A stretch of 46,982 nt of DNA from Armatimonadetes bacterium UBA1398 (lineage in GTDB: Bacteria > Armatimonadota > Zipacnadia > UBA1398). The translations under genes were made by a program, and so were the position numbers. Of this stretch, positions 39,435 to 46,982 are shown in pieces; the stretch's first letter is position 1; every line of letters begins with the position of its first letter. Location of the stretch: NCBI GenBank assembly GCA_002305165.1, contig DBQI01000039.1, positions 76,360-123,341 on the forward strand. Reading direction: 5' to 3'. A model generated the notes under the pieces. That model was not told the origin of the DNA. It did no database searches and saw only the letters and a list, made by a program, of their open reading frames with translations.

Positions 39435-39947
39435 ATGGTCTGGTTCGTCACGTGCCTAGCGGTGTGGATGCCATCTCCGGAGGCGAGGGAGTGCGACGAG
39501 CCAGCGCTGAGCGCCGTCCTGGAGCGCTTGGCGCGGGCCCACGGGATCGAGGAGCCCCCACCGTTGATCCTCCGCGAGGGTGATGGAGCCCCGAGGGCCG
39601 TGGCCGACGGGTCCATCCTCGTGTTCACGGGGCGCCTCGGCAGCAGCATGACGGAGCCCGCTCTGGCTTTCGTGCTGGCCCACGAGTGGGCTCATCTCCT
39701 GCTCGGCCATCCACGACGCCTCGGCGCCGCCACTCTCCTACAGGTTGCGCTAGGTGGCACGGGTCCGGGCGTCGATGCGCTGTGGCTGCGGTTGGAGCTG
39801 GAGGCCGATGCCGCGGCCCTCGAGTGGATGTCCTCCGCGGGCTACCCGGGGTATGCGAGCCTCGATGCGCTGGACCTCCTCACGACGCCCTCGGATGCCA
39901 CTTGGACGCGGCGTGTCGCTCTCGCCCGCCGGCTGTGGGAGGAATAG
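39435..39947 (+). CDS. Small M48-like zinc metallopeptidase
   Basis: The ATG at 39435, with GGAGG 6 nt upstream, gives 170 residues; a longer open frame to the left is Arg/Pro-rich and not homologous. The N-terminus is short and hydrophobic (MVWFVTCLAVWM), either a signal or an anchor. The zinc motif HEWAH is at 83-87, with Glu84 catalytic. The third ligand Glu123 sits in LELEADAAALEW, the ExEAD pattern typical of M48. The preceding strand ILVFTGRLGS also fits. The protein is a minimal peptidase core without the usual transmembrane helices of HtpX. The comF gene starts 3 nt after its stop, so they share a transcript. Target unknown. Confidence 0.75.
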   Translation: MVWFVTCLAVWMPSPEARECDEPALSAVLERLARAHGIEEPPPLILREGDGAPRAVADGSILVFTGRLGSSMTEPALAFVLAHEWAHLLLGHPRRLGAATLLQVALGGTGPGVDALWLRLELEADAAALEWMSSAGYPGYASLDALDLLTTPSDATWTRRVALARRLWEE

Positions 39948-39950
39948 CCG

Positions 39951-40766
39951 ATGAGGCTCGCGTCGGACCTCTGGCACGGCCTCCTGGACCTCCTCTACCC
40001 AGGGCGCTGCGCGGGATGCGGCGTTCTTTATCAGGGCATGCTCTGCGATGAGTGTCGAGCATGTCTTCAGCCGATCCGAGCCGTGGCGTGCGAACGCTGC
40101 GGAGCGCCTCTCGTGGGAGCGGAACCGCCTCCGGGCGGCTGTTCGGCCTGCCGCAACCCACGGGCCTTCGCGGGCCTCCGGGGGGCCTTCCTCTATGGGG
40201 GGCCGATGCGGGAGGCCATCCGCGCTCTGAAGTTCCGCGGCCGAATAGCTGCCGCGCGGACCTTGGCGAGCTTGCTCGTGTGGGCAGTGGTGAACGCCGA
40301 CAGTGAGCGACTGAGCCTGAGGCGTATTCCCTTCAGGAAGGTCGATCTGGTGTGCCCCGTGCCGCTCCACCCGAGGCGACTGCGGGCCCGCGGGTTCAAC
40401 CAGGCGGCTCTCCTCGCCAAGCCACTCGCCTCGCATCTGAGAGCGACGTTCGACGAGGGGCTCCTCATGCGGGTGCGGGACACCCGGCCCCAGCCGGGTC
40501 TCACGGCGCGCGATCGGGAGAGGAACATGGCCGGCGCCTTCACGGCGACCGAGGGGCTGCACCCCATCGCGGGCGCTACGGTTCTGGTGGTCGATGACGT
40601 GGCGACGACGGGGGCGACCATGAGCCAATGCGCTGCGGCATTGCTCGGCGCCGGCGCTCTGCGAGTGTGGGCGGTGGCCCTCGCTCGGGGCGTTCATCTC
40701 CCGGATGAGGAGGAGCCCCGTCACTCCAGTGCGGCTCGGACGACAGGAACGAGGAGGGCCGTGTGA
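39951..40766 (+). CDS. comF: ComF family phosphoribosyltransferase-like protein
   Basis: This 271-residue protein has an N-terminal zinc-finger region with four CxxC-type pairs (CAGCG, CDECRAC, CERCG, CSACR; about 20-65). A type I phosphoribosyltransferase domain follows. The conserved HPRRLRARGFNQAALLAK and the PRPP loop VLVVDDVATTGATM are intact. In naturally competent bacteria ComF helps bring single-stranded DNA into the cytosol; homologues are widespread and the biochemical reaction is not settled. The ATG has GGGAGG 9 nt upstream inside the end of the M48-like gene. No other competence genes are in the window. The last 20 residues form a non-conserved charged tail. Confidence 0.9.
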   Translation: MRLASDLWHGLLDLLYPGRCAGCGVLYQGMLCDECRACLQPIRAVACERCGAPLVGAEPPPGGCSACRNPRAFAGLRGAFLYGGPMREAIRALKFRGRIAAARTLASLLVWAVVNADSERLSLRRIPFRKVDLVCPVPLHPRRLRARGFNQAALLAKPLASHLRATFDEGLLMRVRDTRPQPGLTARDRERNMAGAFTATEGLHPIAGATVLVVDDVATTGATMSQCAAALLGAGALRVWAVALARGVHLPDEEEPRHSSAARTTGTRRAV

Positions 40767-40797
40767 AACCACGGAACCCTGGACTGCGTATGTGGCT

Positions 40798-41577
40798 ATG
40801 GAGGCCACGGAAGGCGGGATTACGCTGAGCTGGCAGAGCATCGTGCTCCTTGTCGGAGGGCTGGGCTGCGCCGGAGTCGTCGGCCTGTTCGCCTGGTTCG
40901 TCTACTGGGGCGTGTCCGTGGGTTCCCGCCCCAGTTGGCACGGGTACGCGGAGCGGATCGTTCGCCGGTCCCGGGCCGCCCACAGCGAGGTGCGCCTCGC
41001 GGTCCAGCAGAGCCCGAAGCACATCCGCAAGACCCTCGCGAAGGCGCTGCTGGAGGCTGATCGACTCCTCGAGCGCCAGCAGGACATGAAGAACGCGGCG
41101 ATCCGTATCGGCCGAGGGCTGGGCCGAATCAACCTGCGGCGGCTGCAGAACGACCTCCGCTCCTACACGGACAAGGAGGCTCGGGAGCCGAACCCCCGCG
41201 TCCGCGCCCAGTATGTTCAGGCGCGCAAGGCCCTGGAGGCGCAGGTCGCCCACTACAACGCGGTGACGGAGCGGCTGCGCCGGATGCTGGAGGCGATGCG
41301 GGAGATCCAGAGCACGCTCGAGGCCATGCAGCCCCGCGTGGCTCGGCTCACCATGTACGAGGTCGACACGGATACCGATGTCGACATGGCGGCGTCGAGG
41401 GAGGTTCTGGAGGACCTCGACCTCCTCATCGGGGAGCTGGAGGCCATCGAGACCGACGGTTCGCTCAGTGACATCGAGCTCATCCAGCGCGAGGTCGAGA
41501 AGGACGCTCAGCGGCGGGTGCAAGAAGGCCAACTGGAGTTCGACCAGGACCCGGTGGCTCCCCAGGAGGTGGGGTAG
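40798..41577 (+). CDS. Membrane-anchored coiled-coil protein, unknown
   Basis: With ATG at 40798 the product has 259 residues. The start is uncertain, since no strong ribosome site is seen; a GTG two codons earlier is possible. One transmembrane helix (about 10-34, SIVLLVGGLGCAGVVGLFAWF) is followed by about 200 residues of charged, heptad-like helix (SKALLEADRLLERQQ-type segments, AEAREPNPRVRAQYVQARKALEAQV, RLRRMLEAMREIQSTLEAMQ). An acidic C-terminus ends the protein. I do not recognise a family. It resembles phage-shock-like or FtsB/EzrA-type scaffolds only in outline. It lies between comF and a site-2 protease gene in the same orientation, so it could be a partner or substrate of that protease. 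Confidence 0.6.
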   Translation: MEATEGGITLSWQSIVLLVGGLGCAGVVGLFAWFVYWGVSVGSRPSWHGYAERIVRRSRAAHSEVRLAVQQSPKHIRKTLAKALLEADRLLERQQDMKNAAIRIGRGLGRINLRRLQNDLRSYTDKEAREPNPRVRAQYVQARKALEAQVAHYNAVTERLRRMLEAMREIQSTLEAMQPRVARLTMYEVDTDTDVDMAASREVLEDLDLLIGELEAIETDGSLSDIELIQREVEKDAQRRVQEGQLEFDQDPVAPQEVG

Positions 41578-41631
41578 TAGCCTTGCGCTCGGCGCCGCGC
41601 CGGGTGCATCCTGTACCTATCAGGGCTCGTC

Positions 41632-41636
41632 AGGAG
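41632..41636 (+). promoter_or_regulatory. Ribosome binding site deciding a TTG start
   Basis: AGGAG lies 8 nt before the TTG at 41645. It supports the TTG that begins the conserved site-2 protease N-terminus RGSLKLGRIAGI, rather than a longer upstream frame that overlaps the coiled-coil gene. Confidence 0.7.
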
Positions 41637-41644
41637 CAGGCAGC

Positions 41645-42940
41645 TTGCGCGGTTCACTGAAGCTAGGCCGGATCGCCGGCATCATGGTGGAGATCCACTA
41701 CACCTGGGTGTTCGTCTTCGCCCTGGTGACCTATCTGCTGGCGAACGGCATGTCGGAGCTGGTGGCGAGCCCCGTTCTCGCTTGGGCTGTGGCCGTGGTC
41801 ACCAGCTTGGCCTTCTTCGGCGCCGTTCTGGCCCATGAACTCGCTCACTCCCTGGTTGCGAACTCCTACGGCGAGTTCGTCGAGCGGATCACCCTCTTCG
41901 CATTCGGCGGCGTGGCACACCTCAACGACGAACCCCCGAGCGGCGCCGCTGAGCTCTGGATCGCCCTCGCGGGGCCCGGTATGAGCCTGGCTCTGGCCGG
42001 GGTTTTCGGCGGCGGGGTGATCCTCCTCAAGCTCGGCCCCCCCTCTCTCGAGGTCGTCCACTTCGCCTTCCTGTATCTCGCTGTGATCAACCTCATCCTG
42101 GCCCTGTTCAACATGACCCCCGCGTACCCGCTGGACGGCGGCCGGGTGCTCAGGGCCATCATCTGGATCGCCACAGGCCGCTTCGACCGCGCCACGCGGG
42201 TGGCGGCGCGCATCGGACAGGCGTTCGCCTGGGTGCTCATGGGGTATGGGATGCTCCTCACCCTGCGCGGCCCGGGAGCGGTGTTCAACGGCCTCTGGAT
42301 GGTGGCCATCGGCTGGATGCTGTCCTCGGGAGCCCGTGGGAGCTTGCAGCGGCTTGCCATCGAGAGCGCCCTCTCGGGCGTGACCGTGGAGCAGATCATG
42401 ACGACGGCCCCCGCCTCGGCGGGGGCGGACTGGAGCCTCCAGCGGCTCGTCTACGAGGTCATCCTCCCTCAGCGCACACGGGAGGTGCCCATCACCTGGG
42501 GCGGGCAGACCCTGGGCGTCGTGAACGCGAACGCGGTCCAGCGCGTGCCCCAGGCCAACTGGCCCGTGATGAGCGTCACTCAGGTGATGGAGCCTCTCAA
42601 CCCCCGCCGTCTGCTATCCCCGGACGCGCCGGCCACCGAGGCGCTGAAGGTCGCGGGCGGGGGACTGGGCCCCGGCTATGTCGTCGACGCCTACGGGGCC
42701 CTGCTCGGCATCGTGACGGAGCAGGACCTTCTCCACGCGATCCAGATCGGCGCCTGGCGCCAGCAGGGCATGGCGCAAGAGGCGCGGATCGGGCGAGCGG
42801 GTGGCCCGCCGGGCTACGTCTACCCGGTGCCGCCAGCTACCCCCACGGCGCCGCAAGCGTTCCCCGAGCAGGCGGCGTACGATGACGGGGCGGCGAGCCA
42901 CTCCGCGCCCCCGGCGGTTGGTGGGGGACAGTCTGACTAG
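41645..42940 (+). CDS. Site-2 protease (M50) with C-terminal CBS domains
   Basis: From the TTG at 41645 the product has 431 residues. The opening RGSLKLGRIAGIMVEIHYTW is typical of the archaeal/bacterial M50B group with CBS domains. The zinc motif HELAH is at 64-68 with Glu65 catalytic. The third-ligand motif NMTPAYPLDGGRVLRA is intact, and about six transmembrane helices span residues 15-240. A CBS pair at about 250-375 (SGVTVEQIMTTAPAS, SVTQVMEPLNPRRLLSPDAPATEALKV) probably senses an adenine nucleotide and gates proteolysis. A Pro/Ala-rich tail ends the protein. These enzymes cut membrane-anchored regulators within the bilayer. No anti-sigma factor is nearby; the adjacent coiled-coil membrane protein is a possible substrate. 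The stop overlaps the ligA stop. Confidence 0.9.
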   Translation: MRGSLKLGRIAGIMVEIHYTWVFVFALVTYLLANGMSELVASPVLAWAVAVVTSLAFFGAVLAHELAHSLVANSYGEFVERITLFAFGGVAHLNDEPPSGAAELWIALAGPGMSLALAGVFGGGVILLKLGPPSLEVVHFAFLYLAVINLILALFNMTPAYPLDGGRVLRAIIWIATGRFDRATRVAARIGQAFAWVLMGYGMLLTLRGPGAVFNGLWMVAIGWMLSSGARGSLQRLAIESALSGVTVEQIMTTAPASAGADWSLQRLVYEVILPQRTREVPITWGGQTLGVVNANAVQRVPQANWPVMSVTQVMEPLNPRRLLSPDAPATEALKVAGGGLGPGYVVDAYGALLGIVTEQDLLHAIQIGAWRQQGMAQEARIGRAGGPPGYVYPVPPATPTAPQAFPEQAAYDDGAASHSAPPAVGGGQSD

Positions 42941-44964
42941 GCGCCGCCCTCGATGGCCGCGCGGAACTCCTCCTCGGTGAGCACCTTCACGCCCAGTCGG
43001 GTGGCCTTCTCCAGCTTCGAACCCGCGCCCGGACCCGCCACCACATAGTCCGTCTTGCCGCTCACGGAGCTCGACGCGCGCCCGCCGAGACGCTGGACTA
43101 GGGCCTCCGCCTCGGGCCGCGTCCAAGTCTCCAGTGCCCCCGTGAAGACGAAGGTCTTGCCCACGACGAAGGGGCGCCGCTCCACCGGCGCGGACTCGGC
43201 CGTCGAGGCCTCGACGCCGACAGCGCGCAGTTCGTCGAGCATGGCGCGCACCGCCTCGTCATCGAAGTAGCGCCGGACCGTTTGGGCCACCACCGGACCG
43301 ACCACGCGCACGAGGGCGAGTTCCTCGGTGGTCGCCTCGGCGAGCCGCTCCAGGGAGCCGAAGTGCTCGGCGAGAGCGGCCGCGACGGTGGCCCCAACGT
43401 GGCGAATACCGAGGGCGTAGACGATCCGACCCAGAGGTCGCCGCTTCGAGGCCTCGACGGCCGCCAGGAGGTTGGACGCGGACTTGTCGCCCATGCGTTC
43501 GAGGGCGGCGAGTTGGCCGTGCTGAAGGCGGTAGAGATCGGGGATGCCGCGCACGAGGCCCTGCTCCACGAGCTGCTTGATGATGGCCGGACCCAGGCCA
43601 TCGATGTCCATGCAGCCGCGGGAGGCCCAGTGCTCGAGCGAGCCCTCGAGCTTGGCCCGGCACGTGGGACTCTGGCAGCGGTAGACGACCTCGCCCTCCT
43701 CCCTGGCGACCTCGCCGCCGCAGGCCGGGCACTCCGTGGGCATGATGAAGGGCCGCTCCTCGCCGGTGCGCCGGTCTGCGAGGACCTCGATCACCTCGGG
43801 GATGATGTCCCCCGCCTTCTGGATCACCACGCGGTCGCCGATGCGGACGCCCTTGCGCTCCACCTCATCCATGTTGTGGAGGCTCGCGCGGCTGACCGTG
43901 GTCCCATCCAGGAGCACGGGCTCCATGATGGCGACCGGTGTCACGGCTCCGGTGCGGCCGACGGAGGCGATGATGTCATTGACGGTGGTCTCCCCGCGCT
44001 CCGCCTGGAACTTGAAGGCGATCGCCCAGCGGGGGCTGCGCGAGATGGTCCCCAGCCTGCGCTGCTGCTCGATGGAGTTGACCTTGAAGACGAGGCCATC
44101 CACGTCGTAGGGCAGGCTGTGGCGTTCACGGTCCAGGTGTTCGAGCAGCGCGTCCACCTCGGCCATCCCAGCGACGACCCGGTAGGGGGCCGATGGCCGG
44201 AGGCGCATCTCGCTCAGGAGTTCCAGTAGGCCGGCCTGGGTCTCGAAGGGGGGGGGCTCATCGGTCCGCAGGTCGTAGAAGATAGCCTGGAGCCGGCGCT
44301 GGGCGGTGATCGAGGAGTCCAACTGGCGGATGGAGCCCGCAGCGGCGTTGCGCGGGTTGGCGAACGGACTCTCCCCGCGCTCCTCCCGCCCCTGGCTAAT
44401 GCGCACGAACTCGTCCTTGGTGATGAACGCCTCGCCGCGGATCTCGCAGGCGGACGGGCGACCCTCGACCTCGGCCAGGCGCAGCGGGATGGCCCGGATC
44501 GTCTTCAGGTTCTGGGTCACGTCCTCACCCGTCTGGCCATCGCCGCGGGTCGCCCCGCGCTCCAGAACGCCGTCCGTATAGGTGAGGGAGATCCCCAGGC
44601 CGTCGATCTTGTACTCGACGATGTACTCGACCACGGCCTCGGGCTCCAGCCCGAGGTTCCGCTTCACGCGCTCATCGAAGTCCCGCAGCTCGTCGAGGCT
44701 GAAGGCGTTCTGGAGGCTGAGCATGGGGAACCGATGGGGCGCGGGACGGAAGGCGTCCAGCGGAGTGGCGCCCACACGCTGGGTGGGAGAGTCGGGCGTC
44801 CGCAGGTCGGGGCGCCGCGCCTCGAGTTCCTGCAGCTCGCGGAAGAGCCGGTCGTACTCCGCATCGCTGATCGTTGGCTCGTCGAGGACGTAGTAGCGGT
44901 AGGCGTGCTCCCTGAGCTCCGATTGAAGCTGCTGGACGCGCTCCCTCTCCGATTCGCTCGCCAT
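42937..44964 (-). CDS. ligA: NAD-dependent DNA ligase
   Basis: The ATG at 44964 gives 675 residues, the usual LigA length. The layout is complete: Ia domain (about 5-65, with RYYVLDEPTISDAEYDRL), adenylation domain with the active lysine Lys119 in EYKIDG, and an OB-fold. A four-cysteine zinc finger (CPACGG ... CQSPTC), helix-hairpin-helix repeats (about 425-575) and a C-terminal BRCT domain (about 585-670, FVVGKTFVFTGALETWTR) follow. It seals nicks in replication and repair in the cytosol. An open frame runs 25 codons upstream without a ribosome site. The chosen ATG has GGGGAGG about 14 nt before it. It is divergent from the secretin gene by 142 bp. Confidence 0.97.
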   Translation of the reverse strand: MASESERERVQQLQSELREHAYRYYVLDEPTISDAEYDRLFRELQELEARRPDLRTPDSPTQRVGATPLDAFRPAPHRFPMLSLQNAFSLDELRDFDERVKRNLGLEPEAVVEYIVEYKIDGLGISLTYTDGVLERGATRGDGQTGEDVTQNLKTIRAIPLRLAEVEGRPSACEIRGEAFITKDEFVRISQGREERGESPFANPRNAAAGSIRQLDSSITAQRRLQAIFYDLRTDEPPPFETQAGLLELLSEMRLRPSAPYRVVAGMAEVDALLEHLDRERHSLPYDVDGLVFKVNSIEQQRRLGTISRSPRWAIAFKFQAERGETTVNDIIASVGRTGAVTPVAIMEPVLLDGTTVSRASLHNMDEVERKGVRIGDRVVIQKAGDIIPEVIEVLADRRTGEERPFIMPTECPACGGEVAREEGEVVYRCQSPTCRAKLEGSLEHWASRGCMDIDGLGPAIIKQLVEQGLVRGIPDLYRLQHGQLAALERMGDKSASNLLAAVEASKRRPLGRIVYALGIRHVGATVAAALAEHFGSLERLAEATTEELALVRVVGPVVAQTVRRYFDDEAVRAMLDELRAVGVEASTAESAPVERRPFVVGKTFVFTGALETWTRPEAEALVQRLGGRASSSVSGKTDYVVAGPGAGSKLEKATRLGVKVLTEEEFRAAIEGGA

Positions 44965-45106
44965 GGCCGAGAAGGCACCTCCCCTAGAGTGAAACCCCGT
45001 GACACGTGCGGGGTCAGAAGCTATGGGACTCTCCGCCACCCACAGCCGTCTCTGTTAGCATGGGCTCGAGCGTGACGAGTCCCGGAATCCCGAGGGGGTC
45101 CACACC

Positions 45107-46258
45107 ATGCGATGGCTCGCCCTGTCCCTCGCCCTGATCTTCCCGATTCTGGGCGCCGGCTCCTCCGCCCAGCTCATGGGCTACGAGGGAGGAGGCGGTG
45201 GCGCGGAAGCGCCGGCGGAGAGGGAGGAGCTGGCCTCCGAGGTGTATCAGTGCCTGGCCCTCGACTGCCAGAGCCTGGTGGCGCGGCTCGGCGGGTACTC
45301 CGTGAGCGACCCTCTGGGCGATCTGGTGCAGGGGCCCCGAGGCTTTCGCGGCGGACGCGGAAGCTGGCTGGTGGGTGGACCCGCCCCGTACATCCCGGTG
45401 AACATCCAGATGGGCGGACAGGGGGGCTTCGAGCCCTTCCGGCCCGAGGGGCTGCGCGAGGCCGTGGCCCTGGTGGAGCCTAACGCCATCGTGCTCCGGG
45501 GCACGCCCGACGCCATCGACGAGACCCTGGAGTTCCTCCGGCTCATCGACCAGCCGGCCCCCATGGTGCGCATCGAGCTCCACGCGATCTCCACTCCGGA
45601 GATCTTCGACCGCGGCAACGGGCTGCAGTGGGTCGCCTTCGGGCCGTCCATGCAGGCGGGCGGCCAGGTGGGGAGCCTCGGCGCCGGGGCCAACCTCAGC
45701 TTCACGATGGGCGATATAGGGATGGCGCTCAACCTGTTCCACCAGGAGAGCCGGGGCTACGAGGACCAGACGGTGAGCATTATGACCGAGTCTGGCCTAC
45801 CCGCCTTCATCGGGGTCCGCAACGTTGAGCCGAGCTTCATCCCCGTGCGCGGCTATGACCGGTTCGGGAACATCGTGACAACGTACGATGTCATCTACTC
45901 GAACCTGGAGACGAGCCTGCTTGTGCTGCCGCGGGTCAACGCGGACAACAGCGTAACCATGTACCTATCGCCACGGTTCTCCCGCCAGGTGGGCACAACG
46001 GGTCCCCCCGGGGGCACAGGCTTCCCCATCATCGAGACTCTGGAGCATGGCGCGGTAGTGCGAGCCCACAACGGCCAGACCATCGCCATCGGCGGCCTGA
46101 GGCGCATGCGAGTGGATAACCAGTGGCAGGGCGGGCCCATCCCACCCGGGATGATCCCCGAGGTGCGCCGCACGGTGATGGTCGAGAACGTGTATCTCTT
46201 CGTGACGCCCTACGTGTACCGTCCCGAGGACGACCCGATCCCGGACATTCGGATGTAG
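45107..46258 (+). CDS. Short secretin-domain outer membrane protein
   Basis: This 383-residue protein has a signal peptide (about 1-21), a Gly/Ala/Glu-rich stretch, and a single short N-type ring domain (about 115-150, NAIVLRGTPDAIDETLEFLRLID). The secretin core (about 155-370) shows VRIELHAISTPE, SLLVLPRVNADNSVTMYLSPRFS, the GAVVRAHNGQTIAIGGL loop and the closing YLFVTPYVY. Full GspD or PilQ proteins are 600 or more residues with several N domains, so this is a minimal form. Secretins form gated outer-membrane rings for type II/III secretion, type IV pili or phage. No partner genes are adjacent. The ATG has GAGGGGG upstream. It may work with a system encoded elsewhere or have a structural role. 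Confidence 0.8.
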   Translation: MRWLALSLALIFPILGAGSSAQLMGYEGGGGGAEAPAEREELASEVYQCLALDCQSLVARLGGYSVSDPLGDLVQGPRGFRGGRGSWLVGGPAPYIPVNIQMGGQGGFEPFRPEGLREAVALVEPNAIVLRGTPDAIDETLEFLRLIDQPAPMVRIELHAISTPEIFDRGNGLQWVAFGPSMQAGGQVGSLGAGANLSFTMGDIGMALNLFHQESRGYEDQTVSIMTESGLPAFIGVRNVEPSFIPVRGYDRFGNIVTTYDVIYSNLETSLLVLPRVNADNSVTMYLSPRFSRQVGTTGPPGGTGFPIIETLEHGAVVRAHNGQTIAIGGLRRMRVDNQWQGGPIPPGMIPEVRRTVMVENVYLFVTPYVYRPEDDPIPDIRM

Positions 46259-46262
46259 CGCG

Positions 46263-46289
46263 TCGGGGCGGGAGGCGTCACCGCCCCGA
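46263..46289. terminator. Bidirectional hairpin between secretin and thioredoxin genes
   Basis: TCGGGGCGG (46263-46271) pairs perfectly with CCGCCCCGA (46281-46289) around a 9-nt loop. It lies in the 47-bp gap between two convergent genes and would fold on both transcripts. There is no T-tract. Confidence 0.6.
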
Positions 46290-46305
46290 TCATGACGTGC
46301 GAGCG

Positions 46306-46863
46306 CTACGGGAGCATCTTCTCGACCATGTCCATGGCGGCGTCCCCCTCGGCCTCCAGGGCGCCGTCCGGCCCGTAGACCTGCAGATGCGGAATGCCCG
46401 ACAGCTCGAACTGCCGCGCGACAGGCGACTCAAAGTCGATGCCCTCTACGTCGGGGCGGTTGATGTTGACCATGACCAGGTTGATGTCCTCACTCGACTC
46501 GGCCAGCTCGTGGAGCTTCGGGGCGAGCGCCACGCACGGAGGGCAGAACTCGCTGAAGAAGTCGACGATGGTCGTCTTGCCCTCCACCAGGTAGTCGGTG
46601 ACCTCGATCTCCTCGCCGTAGGAGACCTCGATAACCGCCTCCTGCTCCTCAGTCGCGGCGCTCTCGCTCTCCTCCTCCACGGCCGCGCTCTCCGCGGCTT
46701 CGGACTCCTCGGCAGCGGGCGCGGGCGGCGGCGCGATAGGCGCCGATATCACCGGCAGCTCCTCCTGCGGCTTGCTGCAACTCGATAGCACGAACAGGGA
46801 CCCCGCCACCATGGCCAGGCAGAGCGCCAAGGCCCAGTATGAACGCATCTCGCGACTCCTCAT
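46306..46863 (-). CDS. Thioredoxin-fold lipoprotein (CPPC)
   Basis: The ATG at 46863 has an ideal AAAGGAGG 8 nt upstream; a TTG one codon earlier is too close. The 185-residue product carries a lipoprotein signal (AGSLFVLSSC, Cys29). A Pro/Ala then Glu/Ser/Ala-rich linker follows (about 35-75), then a thioredoxin domain at about 78-185. The domain has the redox motif Cys107-Pro-Pro-Cys110 in FFSEFCPPCV and the cis-proline block SGIPHLQVYGPDG. CPPC is common in extracytoplasmic thioredoxins. It probably reduces disulfides in the envelope, as in cytochrome maturation or methionine sulfoxide repair, with electrons from a DsbD/CcdA-type partner not in the window. The linker resembles that of the lipoprotein at 5452-6429. 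Confidence 0.88.
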   Translation of the reverse strand: MRSREMRSYWALALCLAMVAGSLFVLSSCSKPQEELPVISAPIAPPPAPAAEESEAAESAAVEEESESAATEEQEAVIEVSYGEEIEVTDYLVEGKTTIVDFFSEFCPPCVALAPKLHELAESSEDINLVMVNINRPDVEGIDFESPVARQFELSGIPHLQVYGPDGALEAEGDAAMDMVEKMLP

Positions 46864-46982
46864 CAAAAAGCCCTCCTTTGGCTGTACTGCTCGCCCCAGT
46901 GTATCCGCGTTGGGGCCGCACGGCTAGGGAGGCGAGGTTGGCGCAGGACCGCCTGGCGGCTCTGTGGGTTCTGCCGCTCGCT

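Noticed and set aside
46893..46916. GCCCCA/TGGGGC inverted repeat over a TACACT hexamer before the thioredoxin gene, as promoter and operator
   Set aside because: No -35 is present and the arms are short GC runs expected by chance; too weak to annotate.
1..46982. CRISPR arrays, insertion sequences, integrase or attachment sites, phage genes
   Set aside because: No spaced direct repeats, transposase or integrase motifs or terminal inverted repeats were seen.

Overview
The window comes from a high-GC, diderm bacterium. The outer membrane is shown directly by a lipid A/Kdo gene cluster (msbA-waaA-lpxK-lpxL-like plus a heptosyltransferase-type GT9), a secretin and several predicted lipoproteins. 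The rest is rich in families common in Planctomycetota, Armatimonadota, Hydrogenedentota and similar glycan-degrading phyla: DUF2961/GH172, GH127, DUF6807, DUF4832/DUF4874, DUF4855, Tat-exported Gfo/Idh/MocA oxidoreductases and UroD-like methyltransferases. I cannot fix the phylum from sequence reading alone. I see no tRNA, rRNA, CRISPR array, insertion sequence or phage gene.

Layout. (1) 1-6.4 kb: the 3' end of a phenylacetate-CoA ligase with its usual tandem-ACT partner, then on the minus strand a glutamate/serine-rich lipoprotein, the replicative polymerase dnaE and a secreted GH10 xylanase-like enzyme 18 nt behind dnaE. (2) 6.7-13.4 kb, plus strand: a GH172-type protein, a metzincin with an NPCBM domain, and a GH127 beta-L-arabinofuranosidase-like enzyme. 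(3) 13.4-29.4 kb, minus strand: eleven co-oriented genes. In transcription order they are a GH172 enzyme with a pseudopilin-like tail, a small EamA/SMR membrane protein, a GH2 beta-mannosidase, a DUF4855 protein with discoidin-like repeats, an Ig-FGE lipoprotein-like protein, a serine beta-lactamase-fold protein, a Tat-exported Gfo/Idh/MocA protein, a tandem DUF6807 protein, a DUF4874/DUF4832 protein, a second, cytosolic Gfo/Idh/MocA protein and a UroD-like methyltransferase. A divergent beta-helix (pectate-lyase-type) protein follows at 29.7-30.9 kb. (4) 31-38.5 kb: an orphan ZnuA-type metal-binding lipoprotein with a potentially structured leader, convergent with the compact lipid A/Kdo operon. 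(5) 38.6-47 kb: a four-helix membrane protein, an M48-like protease-ComF-coiled-coil-site-2-protease run, ligA, a short secretin and a thioredoxin lipoprotein.

How it fits together. Regions 2 and 3 read as a large carbohydrate locus aimed at arabinose-, fructose- or arabinan-type furanosides, mannosides and uronate polymers, with oxidoreductases and a methyltransferase-like enzyme that may act on modified sugars. The window holds no sugar transporter of a known type and no transcription regulator for the locus. Transcription units are often tightly packed: overlapping ATGA starts, abutting stop/start codons, and two convergent pairs that share a CTAG as both stop codons. Several genes use GTG or TTG starts that are supported by Shine-Dalgarno placement.
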